A stretch of DNA of 64,000 nt from Parvularcula sp. (GCA_002704915.1 PAIP01000064.1:1-64000); one strand, 5' to 3'; counted from the first letter of the stretch, positions 34,736 to 42,920 are shown. The notes: generated by a model from the letters alone, not told the origin. Numbers and translations are program-made.

Positions 34736-35640
34736 CCGCCGGACAAGCTGTCGTTCCCGGCGCCGCCGCGCAGCGTGTCGCTGCCGCCCTGGCCGAACAA
34801 GGTGTCGGCGCCGTCGCCGCCATCAATCGCATCGTCGCCATTAAGCCCGTCATACCAGTCATTGCCGCCGAGCAAGGCGATGACGTCGTCGCCGCCGACA
34901 TAAGTTCGACCGTCAAAACTTGCATGAAAGCCATACAAGACATCATTGCCGCCGGTAGGTCCCAGAATAGGGAGCCCGATATCTTTGAGCATGGCGATGT
35001 CAAGTTCCGAGAGAAAAACCCGCGTCCCGTTAAAAAGGGCGGCGTTGAGCAAATCGAAATCGGAATCGCCGATATGGCTGGGCTCGCTATAGAGCGGAAC
35101 ATCGCCGCCATAGACAGCCATCGCGTTAGCGCCTGTAAAAAAGTAATTCAGTCCGACCTGGTCGACCGACAAATCGTAAACGGCGATATCGTTGCCGCCT
35201 TCCTCCAGGAACGACAAAAATCCCAAACCATGCGCAATTTCGTGCAACAACACAGTGAACAAGTCATATTGCGCAAACGGCACATTGGCGTTGGACAGGC
35301 CGCCGAAAAAGAAGTCGCCATCATTTATCGTATCGGAATTGATATCGATTTCTATGTCGGCTCCGGCGCCGTTAGGATCCGTGCCGTCCTGCAATTCGAG
35401 AATGCTTCCCGCCTGGAAAACCGTATTGCCTCCATCGACGCCGACGGAAAAGAACGTCCCCCCCGCCTGCGCCAAGGTCGTCTCGCCAAGGGAGACAAAA
35501 TTGACCGTGACGTCGAGAATCCCGGACCCGAAATCTATATAGCGTCCCCAATAGTCGGCGGCGTCTTCAACCACATTCATGGCTGAATTGATCTGGGACG
35601 CGGTGACCCCGCTTGTCGTTCCGACAGAGAATGTCCACAT
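33754..35640 (-). CDS. RTX protein with zinc-metalloprotease-like N-terminal domain
   Basis: A 628-residue secreted protein with no classical signal peptide. Residues about 1-230 resemble a metzincin protease: the zinc motif HEIAHGLGFLSF (His133, Glu134, His137) has Ser where the third ligand His would stand. From about residue 240 to 560 run Ca2+-binding RTX nonapeptides (GGxGxDxLx). The end (VIDLGGGNSITITNVVLASLHADDFLF) has the features of a type I secretion C-terminus. The last 326 residues are the same module as in the other three RTX proteins. An AAAGGA site lies 10 bases before the ATG at 35640. The exporter is probably the system at 52155-55203. Confidence 0.88.
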   Translation of the reverse strand: MWTFSVGTTSGVTASQINSAMNVVEDAADYWGRYIDFGSGILDVTVNFVSLGETTLAQAGGTFFSVGVDGGNTVFQAGSILELQDGTDPNGAGADIEIDINSDTINDGDFFFGGLSNANVPFAQYDLFTVLLHEIAHGLGFLSFLEEGGNDIAVYDLSVDQVGLNYFFTGANAMAVYGGDVPLYSEPSHIGDSDFDLLNAALFNGTRVFLSELDIAMLKDIGLPILGPTGGNDVLYGFHASFDGRTYVGGDDVIALLGGNDWYDGLNGDDAIDGGDGADTLFGQGGSDTLRGGAGNDSLSGGVAADEIRGELDDDNIDAGGGHDTVYAGFGNDTAFGGAGDDYVTGGDGADSLDGGNGDDYVIGGDGADIVIGGAGRDSLVGNNGDDTLDGGNLEDTLRGQGDDDLMSGGNDDDSLAGGYGADTLNGDSGLDSLRGGGGSDTVIGGVGHDLVTGGADDDLVDGQNGNDTVIGGGGADLVLGGAGEDSLTGGGDDDTLDGGNLNDTLRGGADDDLLDGGNDDDLLFGGTGNDTLIGGDGDDTLSGNAGDDLFVFNAGDGDDEINGFQAGAATDDVIDLSSFDGVFDDFSDVTAAAADVSGDVVIDLGGGNSITITNVVLASLHADDFLF

Positions 35641-35732
35641 GATGATGCTGTCCTTTTTCGCCCCGGCGGCCCGACCCGCGCCATTCAATATGCCGCAGAA
35701 AACGGGCGCGCCCAACGATTATCGCCGCTGCA

Positions 35733-35747
35733 ATCAGATTATCTGAT
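35733..35747. promoter_or_regulatory. Perfect palindrome between divergent RTX and sulfotransferase-like genes
   Basis: ATCAGAT-T-ATCTGAT is a perfect 7-bp inverted repeat with one central base. It lies 12 bases before the start codon at 35760 and 93 bases before the RTX start at 35640. The position and symmetry suit a dimeric regulator's operator that could control both directions, but no regulator gene is nearby. Confidence 0.4.
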
Positions 35748-35759
35748 CGGCCGATGTAA

Positions 35760-36548
35760 ATGGTTGATTTTTTTCAAAAAATAGAGGATTACACCATTCC
35801 CGCCGCCAAAATGCGAATGCCACATAAACCATTAATTCAGGTCATGCCAGCCAGTTTGCGGAAATCCGAAAACTCACCTCAAGACATTGAGCGCGCGCAG
35901 ATGCTGGAAGCGTGGCTCAAGCGCCATCGCGGCCACCTGAACCATACCAGGCTCGATCGCACAGAACTGTGCGTTGACGGCTTCCCGCGGTCCGCCAATT
36001 CCCTGTTGTGCCGAAAAATTATCGAAACGGCCGGCTATACCAATCGAACCTTGTCGCACCATATTCATAAGCGGCATAATATCGAATGCGCGGTTCTGGC
36101 GAATATCCCGACCATTGTTCCGGTGCGCGAGCCCGAAGCATGCATCAAATCCTATCTCGTTTACACGGGCGGCAAATTCGGCGGGGGCATGTTCCAGCAT
36201 TATATCGAAATGCTGGAATTTGTTATTCTGTACAAAAGCGCCGCAACAGTTGCGCTGTTCGAAGAGATTACATCAGACTACGCATCGATCGTGAAAAGAG
36301 CGAATCGGATGTACGGCGATATTTTAACGCTCCCAACCGTTTCGGACACGGAACTGAATGACAACATTGCAAACAAAGTGGCGACAGAGTCTCAGCATGA
36401 AGAAAAAAAGTTTTACCGCGAAGGCGTCCCGAATAAATCGCGCGATTCTTTGAAGCAGGAATATGCGACTTTTGTCCGCTCGCACCCGCAACTCTCCAGA
36501 TGCCGGTCGCTGTATGAAAAAATTCTTCAGATTGCGGCCGATCAATAA
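35760..36548 (+). CDS. Sulfotransferase-like protein, tandem copy 1
   Basis: A 262-residue soluble protein. The VDGFPRSANSLLCRKIIETAG segment (about 74-94) matches the PAPS-binding loop form 'FPRSANT' of sulfotransferases, and TIVPVREPEACIKSYLVY looks like the 3'-phosphate loop with Arg and Ser. It ends without further known domains. The protein at 37946-38617 is a clear paralogue, and each is followed by an FkbM-coiled-coil gene, so a two-gene unit has been duplicated. GC content is lower than in the housekeeping part of the window. The acceptor is unknown. Confidence 0.78.
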   Translation: MVDFFQKIEDYTIPAAKMRMPHKPLIQVMPASLRKSENSPQDIERAQMLEAWLKRHRGHLNHTRLDRTELCVDGFPRSANSLLCRKIIETAGYTNRTLSHHIHKRHNIECAVLANIPTIVPVREPEACIKSYLVYTGGKFGGGMFQHYIEMLEFVILYKSAATVALFEEITSDYASIVKRANRMYGDILTLPTVSDTELNDNIANKVATESQHEEKKFYREGVPNKSRDSLKQEYATFVRSHPQLSRCRSLYEKILQIAADQ

Positions 36549-36607
36549 ACTTCAAAATCAACACACAGCCATACGAAACGTAAAATTTCGCTATTCTGGT
36601 CGCCAAA

Positions 36608-37807
36608 ATGGAAACAGTTGACAGTTCACAGGTTTATTATTTTTCGGAACATGGCGAAGACCATCTTTTGTGGCGCCTGCTTGGCTGGAAAATTCAGGGC
36701 TTTTACATCGATGTCGGCGCGCTGGACGGCAAGTATCTAAGCGACAGTTACTCGTTCGCACAGGCCGGATGGGAGGGTGTCTGCGTTGAGCCCGTTAAAG
36801 AATATTTAGACCCCTGCCGCACGCACCAGCCTAACGCAGTTTGCATCAATGCGGCATGCGTAAGCGATGCCGCTATTTCCGAAACCGAATTTCATACCGA
36901 ACCTTCAGGATTGCACTCGCGAGTAACGTGCGAGAGCGAAGATGAGAGAGTGGCGCAAGGAACCTATGACCGCTTAGGCGTAGAGTTTCCGGGCCTGAAA
37001 AAGGTGAAGGTCCCGGCAACGACGTTGAATAAAATCATCGAAACGCATGCTCAGCAAAGAAAAATCGACTTCATTTCAATCGATACATGTGGAGACGAAC
37101 TGCTGGTTTTAAACGGGCTCGACCTCCACCGTCATCACCCCGAAATAATCGCCGTGAACAGCAAAAAGAAATCATCCCAAGACGCAGTAGAAGAACACCT
37201 CAAACGCCATCACTATCAACTTATCCGCAGCGCAGGCTACACACATTTCTTCTCAAGAAATCAGGAACTAAAGGAGCGGGCGAGCAAAAGCTCCATACGA
37301 TGCGCCGTTGAGCGTCAGATACATCCGCAAGGGCTGGAGTATACGCCTGCCATTATTGCGCAAGGAAAACCAATAGACGAAGGCCTTCAGTTTTCACCCC
37401 AAGACCAGCGCAGATTAAACCGCAAAGTCGAAACCCTCGAACAGCGATGCCAGGAACTGGCAACGCAACTCGACGGCAAGGGCATTGATCCAAAACATCA
37501 CCGGCGTATTCTGCGAAGAAATAGCGACCTTGAAAATCGTCACGACGAACTATTACGCGCCATGGCGCGTGACCGGAAAGCTCTGGAAGAAAACAACAGC
37601 TATGTAAAAAGCGTTGAGCAGGCGGAATACAAGTTGCGGACGGAAAATATCGCGCTTCAAAACACTGTATATGAGCTCAAACAAAGTCTGGCGCAGAAAG
37701 AACTCGAACTGAATTCCTGCCGGCAATCCCTTATCACATTGCAAGAGCGCGCAGCACGGTTCTCGTTGAGACGCTTGTGGCCTTTCCGATCACGCCATAA
37801 GCGGTAA
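36608..37807 (+). CDS. FkbM-family methyltransferase with C-terminal coiled coil, copy 1
   Basis: A 399-residue protein. Residues about 10-230 are an FkbM SAM-dependent methyltransferase domain: YYFSEHGEDHLLW, GFYIDVGALDGKYLSDSY (SAM loop), VCVEPVKEYLD, and FISIDTCGDELLVLNG. In copy 2 the last motif reads SIDVEGNEITVLEG, so copy 1 has TC in place of VE at a conserved spot. From about residue 270 to 385 a strong heptad coiled coil runs (RRLNRKVETLEQRCQELATQL...). The C-terminus RRLWPFRSRHKR is basic. FkbM enzymes usually O-methylate sugars. It lies 59 bases after sulfotransferase-like copy 1. Confidence 0.82.
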   Translation: METVDSSQVYYFSEHGEDHLLWRLLGWKIQGFYIDVGALDGKYLSDSYSFAQAGWEGVCVEPVKEYLDPCRTHQPNAVCINAACVSDAAISETEFHTEPSGLHSRVTCESEDERVAQGTYDRLGVEFPGLKKVKVPATTLNKIIETHAQQRKIDFISIDTCGDELLVLNGLDLHRHHPEIIAVNSKKKSSQDAVEEHLKRHHYQLIRSAGYTHFFSRNQELKERASKSSIRCAVERQIHPQGLEYTPAIIAQGKPIDEGLQFSPQDQRRLNRKVETLEQRCQELATQLDGKGIDPKHHRRILRRNSDLENRHDELLRAMARDRKALEENNSYVKSVEQAEYKLRTENIALQNTVYELKQSLAQKELELNSCRQSLITLQERAARFSLRRLWPFRSRHKR

Positions 37808-37851
37808 GCTGCGCTCGCGAGACTTTCTTACACGAGCGCAAAGGAATACAA

Positions 37852-37945
37852 ATGAACTTTCAGGCGCTTAAGCCGCCGCCGGCGACGCCGCAACACGTCT
37901 TCAGACAGCAAAACAAGACAGCCACTCTCATTACGAAAATTCTCC
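37852..37945 (+). pseudogene. Possible frameshifted N-terminus of the second sulfotransferase-like gene
   Basis: An ATG at 37852 with an excellent AAAGGA ribosome-binding site opens a 44-codon frame (MNFQALKPPPATPQ...). It is one base out of phase with the sulfotransferase-like frame that continues from 37946. In that second frame, the codons just before 37946 still read LSLRKFS, like ASLRKSENS in copy 1, but no start codon exists there. A single extra base between 37853 and 37945, for example in one of the A-runs at 37910-37913 or 37936-37939, would explain both facts. Confidence 0.4.
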
Positions 37946-38617
37946 ATGGTCGATTTGGCAAGAGCAAAAAATCTGGAGCGATGGCTTGAAAGAAAGTTTC
38001 CAGGCCAAACCCACACAAAACTAGGGGTGACCACACTTTGCATTGACGGTTTTCCGAGATCGGCGAATTCGCTGTTATGCAGGAAAGTCCTCGCCACCAG
38101 CGCCTATACGCGCCCCGAACTGGCGCATAATATACACTGGCGACAAAATATGGAATGCGCGCTGATGGCGGGTATTCCGGTAATTCTCGCAGCCCGCGCG
38201 CCCCTTGACGCCATTAGTTCGTATCTTGTCTACAATAACGGCAAGAACGCCGATGACATGTTCAGGAGATACAAGGAGATTCTTGTTTTCGCCGTGGCCC
38301 ACCCTCACACTGTTGCGATTGCATTATTTGATGAAACAGTTGAAAATTACGCCGCCGTCGTGGACCGGGTTAATCGCGTTCATGGGGGCATACTCCCCCC
38401 TCCATCGGCGGATGATGAAACACTAAACGAGATGCTCGCAAAAGAGGCTTACGAGGAGTCCCTTCACGGGAGTAATGTTACAAGAAAAATCGGCGTTCCG
38501 TCGCCAGACCGGCTGGAACTGAAACAAAAATACCGTTCCTTTGTCGAATCACATATTAGGTTCGCCGAATGCTCGGTCATGTATGAAAGAATTCTTAAAG
38601 TCGCGTCGCGGCAATAG
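37946..38617 (+). CDS. Sulfotransferase-like protein, tandem copy 2
   Basis: A 223-residue paralogue of the protein at 35760-36548. It has the same PAPS-type loop, CIDGFPRSANSLLCRKVLAT, then HNIHWRQNMECALMAGIPVILAARAPLDAISSYLVYNNGK. It is about 39 residues shorter at the N-terminus. The ATG at 37946 has no good ribosome-binding site, whereas a strong one lies 94 bases upstream in another frame, so the gene may be frameshifted or mis-started. The catalytic-type residues of the loop are intact, so the protein may still work if made. It precedes FkbM copy 2. Confidence 0.72.
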   Translation: MVDLARAKNLERWLERKFPGQTHTKLGVTTLCIDGFPRSANSLLCRKVLATSAYTRPELAHNIHWRQNMECALMAGIPVILAARAPLDAISSYLVYNNGKNADDMFRRYKEILVFAVAHPHTVAIALFDETVENYAAVVDRVNRVHGGILPPPSADDETLNEMLAKEAYEESLHGSNVTRKIGVPSPDRLELKQKYRSFVESHIRFAECSVMYERILKVASRQ

Positions 38618-38681
38618 CTCCCCTCCTCGCTCTTTGAGCGGCGCCGTCAAGAGCGGAGCGACATAGAAAGAGTAACGTGGC

Positions 38682-39812
38682 GTGAACACGAAAATAGAAT
38701 ACGCCGATCCGGCGGAAACGCTTTATTACTCCGAGGGCGGAGAAGATTTTCTTCTTTGGTCGATCTTTGGCTACAAGCGCTTTGGAACCTTTGTCGATGT
38801 CGGCGCTTTTGACGGTCGTTATCTGAGCAATTCCCTGTCTTTTGCGAAGGCGGGATGGAAAGGCGTGTGCGTCGAGCCCGTCAAAGAGTATTTCGATCTC
38901 TGCAAAATCAATCAGCCTGGCTCAATCTGCCTCAACGCCGCGTGTGTGGGCGATCCCGATCTTGAGACAGTCTCCTTTCAGATGGAGCCCCTCGGCGTCT
39001 ATTCGCGCCTGGAGCTTGAAGCCGGCGCCAAAGAACGTCTGAAAAACTCTTATGACCGCTATGGCGCGGATCTCGGCGGATTTGAAGAAGTATCGGCGCC
39101 GGCGACCACCGTGGCGGAGATTATAGAACGGCATTTGGCCGGTGAGGCCCCGGACTTTCTGTCCATAGACGTTGAAGGCAATGAAATCACCGTCCTCGAA
39201 GGCGCAGGACTGTCGCAACACCGACCCCGCGTCATCGTCGCCGAGGCCAATGATGAAGAGCACAAGGCGGCTCTTGTCAGCTATCTGCAAGCCTACGACT
39301 ATGACCTCGTCCGCAGCCTCGGAAACAATCATTTCTTCGCCTTTGAGCCGGACCTGATAGAACGCGGGCGCACAATCCCCGTGAAATGCGTTATTGAACG
39401 CCATCAACATCCCAAAGGCCTTCAATTCACCTTCCGCGGCATCGCTCTGGGAAAAATTATTGATGAGCCTTCTGACACGGCTCGCGAAGCTTTGCGCAAG
39501 CAGCTTCAGAGCGCCGAGCATAAAATCGACCAGCTTGAGAACCGGAAAAGCGAACTCATAAGATCGCTAGAGCGCGAACGTGCGGAGCTTTCGCAGAGTA
39601 CGGACAAAAACACTCGCCTCGAGCGAACGGAGAATCATTTAAGAGCTCGCATAAGCGAATTTGAAGCAAAACTAGCCGAGGTTCGCGCGATCGGCGATGA
39701 GAAAAGCCAGGCCATCGACACGCTCGAAAAGAAGCTGTCTGACGCCGAAGAGCATATGGCGAGGCATTTTCTCATCCCCCGCTTTTGGCCTTTCAAAGCC
39801 AAGAAAAGCTAG
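38682..39812 (+). CDS. FkbM-family methyltransferase with C-terminal coiled coil, copy 2
   Basis: A 376-residue paralogue of the gene at 36608-37807. The methyltransferase domain has YYSEGGEDFLLWSIFGY, GTFVDVGAFDGRYLSNSL, VCVEPVKEYFDLC and the intact FkbM motif LSIDVEGNEITVLEG. A coiled coil covers about residues 255-360 (REALRKQLQSAEHKIDQLENRKSEL...). The basic end is LIPRFWPFKAKKS, recalling RRLWPFRSRHKR of copy 1. The start is a GTG at 38682. A product modified first by the sulfotransferase-like enzyme and then O-methylated is a plausible reading of the pair. Confidence 0.86.
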   Translation: MNTKIEYADPAETLYYSEGGEDFLLWSIFGYKRFGTFVDVGAFDGRYLSNSLSFAKAGWKGVCVEPVKEYFDLCKINQPGSICLNAACVGDPDLETVSFQMEPLGVYSRLELEAGAKERLKNSYDRYGADLGGFEEVSAPATTVAEIIERHLAGEAPDFLSIDVEGNEITVLEGAGLSQHRPRVIVAEANDEEHKAALVSYLQAYDYDLVRSLGNNHFFAFEPDLIERGRTIPVKCVIERHQHPKGLQFTFRGIALGKIIDEPSDTAREALRKQLQSAEHKIDQLENRKSELIRSLERERAELSQSTDKNTRLERTENHLRARISEFEAKLAEVRAIGDEKSQAIDTLEKKLSDAEEHMARHFLIPRFWPFKAKKS

Positions 39813-39830
39813 AAATCACGACTCTGGCCG

Positions 39831-40790
39831 CTATTGCGCAGCCTCGAGGGAGACGGGCGTCGGCAATAAAGCAGACCGCTCAGCCCATTTCGCGGCGAGC
39901 AGCATAACCCCTGACCCTGACTTGTCTCGCCACAGGAAAGGCCGCTCCAGCCGCTCCGGCGTTTCCGTGTCGCCATTACGCCAGTGTATTTCACGCTTAA
40001 CAACAGCGTCATTCACACCGCGCCAATGAATCAAGTCATCGGAATAAAATTGAACGATCCCGCCTTTGACGCCGCTGACCTCGCCAGACATGTCTTTGAC
40101 AAGCAAGGAAACGCCATTGCCGTCGGCGAAAATAAAAGGGTCTTCGAACGCAAAACTGTTCCCAGTCTGGCCGAGGATGGGCGCGGGATCGATTTCATAA
40201 GGCCCCATGGGCGACATGGCGCGGGCAAGGCCGATGGAAACGCGGCCCCCTTTTGGCGGCTCGCCTTTCGCCACCTGTTTGAAGACGATCACCCATTCGC
40301 CATTCTTTGTTACAGCGGCGGATGGATTTGACGTCATCAAGGCGCGCGCCGGACCGGCGGTATCGATCAAGGGATATCTGACATCAATGAGATCACTTCC
40401 CTGATAAACGGCCAGGCCGAGACGCTGACTGTTGCGCGCGGACCAATAATCCTCAGCCGAGGTGGTCCCGGTGAAGAACACATGCGTCTTGCCCTCTGAC
40501 GCCACAGGCATGGGATTGAACGCGGCGGACAATTCCGGCGCCGATCCGAGCAAGTTCACTTCGCCGATGGCATGGAATGGTCCGAGCGGAGACTCAGCGC
40601 TGGCGCGCCAGATCCGACCGTGAGTCACCCAGCCCTTAAAGGTTGCATCCCGGGGCCAGCACTCGAAATAGAGCGCCAGGCCATCGGCTTCCTCAACAAG
40701 CCCGCCGCCCCAGACAAACCAGTCATCCATCGTGAAGGCGCGATCGCGGCGCGTGCGGCGGGGTTCGATACGACAAGGCGTGTTTGACAT
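39831..40790 (-). CDS. GH43-like beta-propeller glycosidase family protein
   Basis: A 319-residue protein with repeated blades like those of five-bladed beta-propeller glycosidases (GH43/GH68/GH32 clan-like): DDWFVWGGGLVEEADGLALYFE, RIWRASAESPLGPF, NPMPVASEGKTHVFFTG, NPSAAVTKNGEWVIVFK and SFAFEDPFIFADGNGVSLLVKDM, the last with the conserved 'EDP' acid pair. It has no signal peptide, so it would work in the cytoplasm or be exported another way. It could trim or transfer sugars during glycan assembly. It is divergent from the GT4 gene at 40920. Substrate unknown. Confidence 0.75.
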   Translation of the reverse strand: MSNTPCRIEPRRTRRDRAFTMDDWFVWGGGLVEEADGLALYFECWPRDATFKGWVTHGRIWRASAESPLGPFHAIGEVNLLGSAPELSAAFNPMPVASEGKTHVFFTGTTSAEDYWSARNSQRLGLAVYQGSDLIDVRYPLIDTAGPARALMTSNPSAAVTKNGEWVIVFKQVAKGEPPKGGRVSIGLARAMSPMGPYEIDPAPILGQTGNSFAFEDPFIFADGNGVSLLVKDMSGEVSGVKGGIVQFYSDDLIHWRGVNDAVVKREIHWRNGDTETPERLERPFLWRDKSGSGVMLLAAKWAERSALLPTPVSLEAAQ

Positions 40791-40919
40791 CTGAACGGCA
40801 TTGTTAAGTGCAGCCGGACGCTATGGCAATTGCCCGTTCCGCTCCAGATCAGGCGCGGGTGGACGGAAAAGAACAAGTCGCCTAAGAAACCGTGGGGATG
40901 GCGCGCTGCTGGACTTTCA

Positions 40920-42920
40920 ATGATCGTTGCAACCTATAACTCGTCGGATAATCATGGCGGCGCCGCAAAGGCGGCGTTCCGGCTGAACGCCGCCCTTCGG
41001 TCGGCCGGCGTCGAGGCCTTTTTTTTCTGTCGTCACAAGCAAACCCGCGATCCGTTTTGCGTCAGGCTGACAGAGCGCAGAAGCGAATTGCCGCAAGGGC
41101 TCAAAAGGCTTGAGACGTTTTGGACTGACACCGCGCGTCATTTTTTGATTTCGCAGAACAGGACCGGTCTCAGTTCGACAATTTTTTCTGCCGATCCCTT
41201 CGGTCTTGACGTGACGGAAGCGCCCGCGGCGGCGATCGCCCGCATTCATCACCTGCACTGGTGCAGTCATTTTGTCTCGCCCGCGGCCATCCGTTTTTTG
41301 CGCGACACCAATCGTCCCATATTCATTACACTGCACGATCAATGGTGGATGACGGGCGGGTGCCATTACAGCGCCGGCTGCACAAAATATGAAACAGATT
41401 GCGCGCATTGCCCGCAGCTTCTCTCGGATCCGGCGGAACTCACGAAAACAGTGCTTGCGGAAAAAATAGACGCCTTCGCCGGGTGCGATGTGACGGTGGT
41501 GACGCCGAGCGGTTGGATGGCGGACTGCGCGCGGCGCAGCGCAGTTTTTAAAGATGCTGACATAAAGGTGGTCAGAAACCCCATTGAAGTTGACGTATTT
41601 GCGCCCCTGTCGCCGCCAGAGCGAGCCGACGCCCGGGCGGAGCTTGGCCTCTACGATGATGATGTGGCCATTCTTTTCGGCGCGCAGACCCTTGCCGACC
41701 GCCGGAAAGGGTTCAATGAACTCGTCCAAGCGTTAAAGCTTGTCAAGGAGCGCACAGAGCGCCGGCTGTTCCTCATTTCCTTTGGCCGGCCGGCGAAACA
41801 TGCGCTTTCGGCGGCGGGCATTCCCGCCATGGAATTGGGGGAAATAACCGACGATAAACGTCTGGCGCAAATCTATGGCGCGGCCGACCTGTTTGTAATC
41901 CCGTCGCTGGAAGACAATTATCCCAATACAATAGTGGAGTCTCTCGCCTGCGGCACGCCGGCGGTCGGGTACGCGGCGGGCGGCATTGGCGATCTCATTG
42001 ACGGCGAGACCACGGGCGTCACGGCGCAGCCTGTCGGCGACATCCCGGCATTGGCGGACGCCATTCTTGCGGGCATTGAAAACTTTACGGGCAGCGATGA
42101 GGTGCGGCAAGCCTGCAGGAGCGCCGTCGCCACAAGTCATCACGCCGATACGATCGCTGCAAAAATGATTGATCTTTATGCTGAGAAAGCGGATGATTTC
42201 CACGCGCCTCTGAGCGAAGAGGAAACGGCTATTCTGTCCGCCGCTGTCTCGAGAAACAAATCGGGCCGATCCACATTCGCGCGCCTCGACGCCGGCTCCA
42301 GACTATTCGACACCGAGTCCGTCATGAGGGTCTTGCTGCCTTTGCGGGGCGTGCATGACGAGGCCGAAGCGCGGCGCGCGACCGAACTGGCGGAAAAGGA
42401 CTTAACGCTTCACGCTGGCGAATTTTATCCCATCGGTCGCGGCCGCCCGGGCATGCGGATTCTGGGCGAGGGTTGGGCGCAACCCTTTCTCGAAGGCGTC
42501 TGGACGGACGGGAAGAAGGCGCATCTGCATTTCTTTGTAAAAGACGGAGAAACCGTAAGGTCTGCCGAAATGCTTGCATCCGTCCCGGCCGATCGTGAGC
42601 GCCAGGCCTTTTCCGTGATTCAGGACGGCGAATTGCTGGGCGGCTTAGAACTCGCCGGCACGCAAAGGCACAGGCTCGAAATCCCGTTAAAGCCGGTGAC
42701 GGGACCGCAATTCGTCAATCTGACGCTGGAATTCTCGGCCCCGGAACTCAATGAAGCAGAAGACGACAGCGCTGAGCGGAAAATCTTTGTCAGCGGCTTC
42801 GCCATACGCAGCGAAGAGGCTCCCGCCTTTAAAGACAAAAAACGCTATCAATGGCTGCGCCACCTGACGCCGCTGACATTTCCCGGCAGGAAACGCGCGA
42901 CGCATGACAGGGCCTCATGA
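40920..42920 (+). CDS. Large family 4 glycosyltransferase
   Basis: A 666-residue protein. Residues about 1-380 are a GT4 enzyme: MIVATYNSSDNHGGAAKAAFRLNAAL (acceptor loop), HHLHWCSHFVS, ITLHDQWWMTGGCHYSAGC (a WcaC/WcaI-like signature), VTPSGWMADCARRS, and LVIPSLEDNYPNTIVESLACGTPAVGY with the E-x7-E nucleotide-sugar motif. The C-terminal 280 residues are beta-rich (FYPIGRGRPGMRILGEGWAQP) and unassigned; they may be a carbohydrate-binding or acceptor domain. Start chosen at the ATG at 40920 that begins the Rossmann fold. Its stop overlaps the next gene's start (ATGA at 42917-42920), so both proteins are probably made together. Confidence 0.87.
   Translation: MIVATYNSSDNHGGAAKAAFRLNAALRSAGVEAFFFCRHKQTRDPFCVRLTERRSELPQGLKRLETFWTDTARHFLISQNRTGLSSTIFSADPFGLDVTEAPAAAIARIHHLHWCSHFVSPAAIRFLRDTNRPIFITLHDQWWMTGGCHYSAGCTKYETDCAHCPQLLSDPAELTKTVLAEKIDAFAGCDVTVVTPSGWMADCARRSAVFKDADIKVVRNPIEVDVFAPLSPPERADARAELGLYDDDVAILFGAQTLADRRKGFNELVQALKLVKERTERRLFLISFGRPAKHALSAAGIPAMELGEITDDKRLAQIYGAADLFVIPSLEDNYPNTIVESLACGTPAVGYAAGGIGDLIDGETTGVTAQPVGDIPALADAILAGIENFTGSDEVRQACRSAVATSHHADTIAAKMIDLYAEKADDFHAPLSEEETAILSAAVSRNKSGRSTFARLDAGSRLFDTESVMRVLLPLRGVHDEAEARRATELAEKDLTLHAGEFYPIGRGRPGMRILGEGWAQPFLEGVWTDGKKAHLHFFVKDGETVRSAEMLASVPADRERQAFSVIQDGELLGGLELAGTQRHRLEIPLKPVTGPQFVNLTLEFSAPELNEAEDDSAERKIFVSGFAIRSEEAPAFKDKKRYQWLRHLTPLTFPGRKRATHDRAS

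Noticed and set aside
33745-35586. Long plus-strand open frame of more than 600 codons opposite the first RTX gene; similar ones lie opposite the RTX genes at 55375-57351 and 61376-63133
   Set aside because: They are antisense mirrors of GGxGxD repeat codons. Their translations are monotonous Ala/Val/Ile-rich repeats that track the RTX units, with no start signals, and the sense strand has clear RTX proteins.
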